A DNA stretch of 64,000 nt, taken from NCBI GenBank assembly GCA_964520975.1, contig CAZFPA010000004.1:1-64000 (forward strand). Reading direction: 5' to 3'. A program made the translations under genes and the position numbers. Position 1 is the stretch's first letter; every line of letters begins with the position of its first letter. Origin of the DNA: CAZFPA01 sp964520975 (lineage in GTDB: Bacteria > Bacillota > Negativicutes > Selenomonadales > Selenomonadaceae). The notes under the pieces are model-generated. The model saw nothing but the letters and a program-made list of their open reading frames with translations, had not been told where the DNA came from and searched no databases. Below, piece after piece: positions 62,011-64,000 of this stretch.

Positions 62011-62962
62011 GTTCGTCCCCTCCTCCAGCTAATTTTTCCGCGATACGAAGCTTAGCACTCTTCGAACGCGAGTTCATTTCCAGTTCCTCCGGCGTTGCCG
62101 CCAGCGGCTTTCCTAAAAGCCGGATTTCCGGCTTATGATGGCATATGCAGACCGGAAGATGCGGCGGGCATATACAGCCCTGCGCCATCTGTTTCAGCGT
62201 CTGCTTGGCAATCCGGTCCTCCAGGGAATGGAAGGTGATGATTGCGATCCTTCCCCCTGGCTTTAAATGAGCCACCGCCGTCCGGAAGGCCTGCTGCAAA
62301 ATGCCCAGCTCATCATTCACCTCAATGCGGATGGCCTGGAATACCCGCTTGGCCGGATGACCGCCGGCCGCATTGCGTACCGCGGCCGGAACCGCCTTCT
62401 TGATGAGGTCTACCAGTTCTCCCGTCGTTTCCACCGGCTTTTCCCGCCGGGCAGCAACGATGAACTTGGCAATGCGCTTCGCCCAGCGTTCCTCACCGTA
62501 CTCCTTGAAAATCCGGCTGAGCTCCGCTTCCTCATAGCTGTTCACCACATCGTAGGCGGAAAAATCCTTCTCGGGGTCCATACGCATATCAAGCGGTGCA
62601 TCCTGCATATAGGAAAACCCCCGTTCCGCCGTATCGAGCTGGTGGGAGGATACCCCCAGGTCAAAGAGCACGCCATCCACGGTCGCTGCCCCCTGCGCCT
62701 GCAGGATATCCGTCAGGTTGCGGAAATTATCATGGACGATATCCACCCGGCAGGCTGCTCCCCGCAGGCGTTCCCCGGCCGCGGCAATCGCCTCGCTGTC
62801 CTGGTCGATACCGATCAGCCGGCCCTCCGGGCGCAGCAGCGCAGCGATACGCGAAGAATGCCCCGCGCCGCCCAATGTGCAGTCCACATAGGTTCCCGCC
62901 GGATCTGTAACCAGTCCTTTGATTGTCTCTTCCAGCAATACGCTGATATGGTGGAATTCCAT
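61985..62962 (-). CDS. rsmH: 16S rRNA (cytosine1402-N4)-methyltransferase
   Basis: A 325-residue SAM-dependent methyltransferase. It has FHHISVLLEETIKGL at the N-terminus, the SAM motif DCTLGGAGHSSRIA (near residue 26), DLGVSSHQLDTAERGFSY and ITFHSLEDR. It follows mraZ by 59 bp; that gap is filled by a repeat copy. It overlaps ftsL. Confidence 0.97.
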   Translation of the reverse strand: MEFHHISVLLEETIKGLVTDPAGTYVDCTLGGAGHSSRIAALLRPEGRLIGIDQDSEAIAAAGERLRGAACRVDIVHDNFRNLTDILQAQGAATVDGVLFDLGVSSHQLDTAERGFSYMQDAPLDMRMDPEKDFSAYDVVNSYEEAELSRIFKEYGEERWAKRIAKFIVAARREKPVETTGELVDLIKKAVPAAVRNAAGGHPAKRVFQAIRIEVNDELGILQQAFRTAVAHLKPGGRIAIITFHSLEDRIAKQTLKQMAQGCICPPHLPVCICHHKPEIRLLGKPLAATPEELEMNSRSKSAKLRIAEKLAGGGDEHAGQATGE

Positions 62963-62975
62963 ACTTATTTCCCCT

Positions 62976-63022
62976 TAATAATGCCCTGCCCCAGGATTTC
63001 ACAACGCGAAATCCTGCCAGGC
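62976..63022 (-). repeat. Short hairpin copy of the dispersed element between mraZ and rsmH
   Basis: The arms CAGGATTTCGC and GTGAAATCCTG around GTT form the core hairpin. The outer part has diverged (CCAGGC). The -10 position reads TATTAA, so promoter strength is doubtful. It overlaps the mraZ stop codon. Confidence 0.65.
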
Positions 63023-63453
63023 TATATTCCCAGATCCGCCAGTGTCTCCGCTATCTCGGAAACAGACGGATTGATATCATCACTGTATTTCAGCCATTCA
63101 GCCTTACTCCATACTTCAATGCGGTTCGACACGCCGATGAGCACGACGTCTTTCTCCAGCAGCGCATACTGCCGAAGATTACCGGGTACCAGAAAACGAC
63201 CCTGCCGATCACATTCAAGCTGACGGGCTCCTGAAAAGAAAAAGCGGACAAAGGCTCGTGCCTCTGACTTGGCTAAAGGCAGTTCACGAAGCTTCGCCGA
63301 CAAGCTTGCCCACTCTTCCTGTCCATACACAAACAGGCAGTTGTCGAGGCCCTTCGTGATAACGAAAGATTCTCCGAGCTCCGCACGAAAATCTGCCGGC
63401 AGAATCACTCTGCCCTTGGCATCAATTGTATGTGCATATTCGCCCATCAGCAT
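63022..63453 (-). CDS. mraZ: Transcriptional regulator/cell-division protein MraZ
   Basis: A 143-residue protein with two AbrB-like (SpoVT-AbrB) domains: GEYAHTIDAKGRVILPADFR at the N-terminus, and RQLECDRQGRFLVPGNLRQYALLEKDVVLIGVSNRIEVW in the second half. MraZ forms a ring that binds direct repeats upstream of its own operon and represses dcw transcription. The ATG at 63453 is kept; ATG 63447 is possible. First gene of the dcw cluster. Confidence 0.96.
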   Translation of the reverse strand: MLMGEYAHTIDAKGRVILPADFRAELGESFVITKGLDNCLFVYGQEEWASLSAKLRELPLAKSEARAFVRFFFSGARQLECDRQGRFLVPGNLRQYALLEKDVVLIGVSNRIEVWSKAEWLKYSDDINPSVSEIAETLADLGI

Positions 63454-63482
63454 CTTTCTTCACCACCCTCACGATTTTCTTC

Positions 63483-63508
63483 CCACAATCCACCACTTTT
63501 AACCACTT
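63483..63508 (-). promoter_or_regulatory. Putative MraZ-binding direct repeats
   Basis: On the minus strand AAGTGG, AAGTGG and TTGTGG recur every 10 bp (63503-63508, 63493-63498, 63483-63488). This matches the 10-bp spaced GTGG/TGGG boxes bound by MraZ. They lie 30-55 bp before mraZ, so autoregulation is expected. Confidence 0.7.
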
Positions 63509-63584
63509 TTTAACCTATTCGCAGCAAAATATAAAAATCCTGCCATAAAATAAAAAAATTTCTTCATCATTTTCCCCGACACAC

Positions 63585-63620
63585 AAAAAAAGCCCTTTCA
63601 TCCCAAGGATGAAAGGGCTT
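63585..63620 (-). terminator. Terminator of the polysaccharide deacetylase gene
   Basis: AAGCCCTTTCATCC/GGATGAAAGGGCTT (63590-63603, 63607-63620), a perfect 14-bp stem with a T run on the minus strand. Confidence 0.95.
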
Positions 63621-63659
63621 ATGGTTCTATTGACTTATTTTTTGCAAATACCGGGCCAC

Positions 63660-64000
63660 TCAGCTCTTGATCCAGCCAAGGCGCTCAAAAAGCGGTACAT
63701 AGCGCACGCGCTCCAGGAATGACTTAAAGGTGTTTTCCGTGTGGAATACCGGCACCCGTTCCAGCGCATAGACGTTGCTGGCCTTATCGACATTGCCGTA
63801 TTTAATCGTAAAGGCCGCCTTATAGCCGGCTTCCTTCACGAGATTCGCAATGTGCAGATTGTAGGTTCCCGTAGGATACGCAACGAAATCCACCTTTTTG
63901 TCCAGACGTTTTTCGATTTCCTTCTTCGAGTTCACAAGCTCATCACGCAGCTGATCGTCCGTGAGCTCCGTCATCGATTTGTGGTTGACGGTGTGGGACT
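63660..64000 (-). CDS. Polysaccharide deacetylase (NodB domain), partial at the right edge
   Basis: The C-terminal 113 residues of a carbohydrate esterase family 4 protein. The open frame continues to the edge of the window. The first visible residues SHTVNHKSMTEL match the NodB motif H(S/T)xxH with both metal-binding histidines. YPTGTYN and the AFTIKYG segment follow. It probably deacetylates peptidoglycan or another surface polysaccharide outside the cytoplasm. The N-terminus, including any signal peptide, is not in the window. Confidence 0.88.
   Translation of the reverse strand, partial: SHTVNHKSMTELTDDQLRDELVNSKKEIEKRLDKKVDFVAYPTGTYNLHIANLVKEAGYKAAFTIKYGNVDKASNVYALERVPVFHTENTFKSFLERVRYVPLFERLGWIKS

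Overview
The window is a chromosomal segment of an anaerobic, Gram-negative-type Bacillota, most likely class Negativicutes (Selenomonas/Mitsuokella-like). This is an inference. It rests on a fumarate reductase/succinate dehydrogenase operon joined to a two-subunit class I fumarase, cytochrome bd oxidase, a stand-alone IMP cyclohydrolase, T-box, CIRCE and CsoR regulation of Bacillota type, and a division/cell-wall (dcw) cluster that ends in ftsZ without ftsA. The assembly is a draft: 100 N interrupt one gene at 43377-43476. I saw no rRNA, tRNA, CRISPR array, transposase or phage gene.

Layout. 1-1840: an isoleucine-type T-box leader and an MFS transporter. 1880-6703 (minus): fumarase alpha/beta followed by sdhC-sdhA-sdhB. 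6937-9911: rph-rdgB-phosphoesterase (minus), divergent from a TDT-family exporter. 9920-17320 (minus): an unknown membrane protein with a F420-ligase-like protein, a thioesterase, an aminotransferase, and ispE-gntR-glmU-prs. 17440-20294 (plus): copper operon csoR-copA-copZ with its operator. 20351-26124 (plus): cydABDC. 26126-34050 (minus): an amidohydrolase and EamA permease, then purEFMNHD. 34043-36515: a DUF6056-like membrane protein and a DapF-like half protein. 36602-38946: a zinc/cadmium efflux ATPase with a separate HMA chaperone and an ArsR-type operator. 39046-42671: an AraC regulator, a NifX-like protein and HrcA/CIRCE-controlled htpG. 42778-48065: an exported protein broken by the gap, and rimO-cinA-deaD. 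48072-63620: an orphan binding protein, ftsZ, ylxW-sbp and the dcw cluster (mraZ rsmH ftsL / murE murF mraY murD murG murC ddl ftsQ). The right edge cuts a polysaccharide deacetylase.

How it works together. Fumarase and the Sdh/Frd complex form the fumarate-succinate branch, while cydABDC gives high-affinity oxygen reduction or scavenging. The copper and zinc operons export metal under metal-sensing repressors. The pur genes cover most of the second half of IMP synthesis, but the AICAR transformylase is missing. The dcw genes build lipid II; ftsI/spoVD, ftsW, murB and ftsA are absent from the positions where they usually sit.

The most unusual signal is a dispersed, non-coding inverted-repeat element (eight hairpin copies between 27969 and 63022). 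Every copy lies just upstream of a minus-strand gene and in the same orientation. Several copies carry a TTGCGR-N18-TATAAT promoter. Three copies extend to about 140 bp with two further hairpins whose stems appear to covary. One copy sits where ftsI/spoVD would be expected, between a terminator after ftsL and the start of murE.
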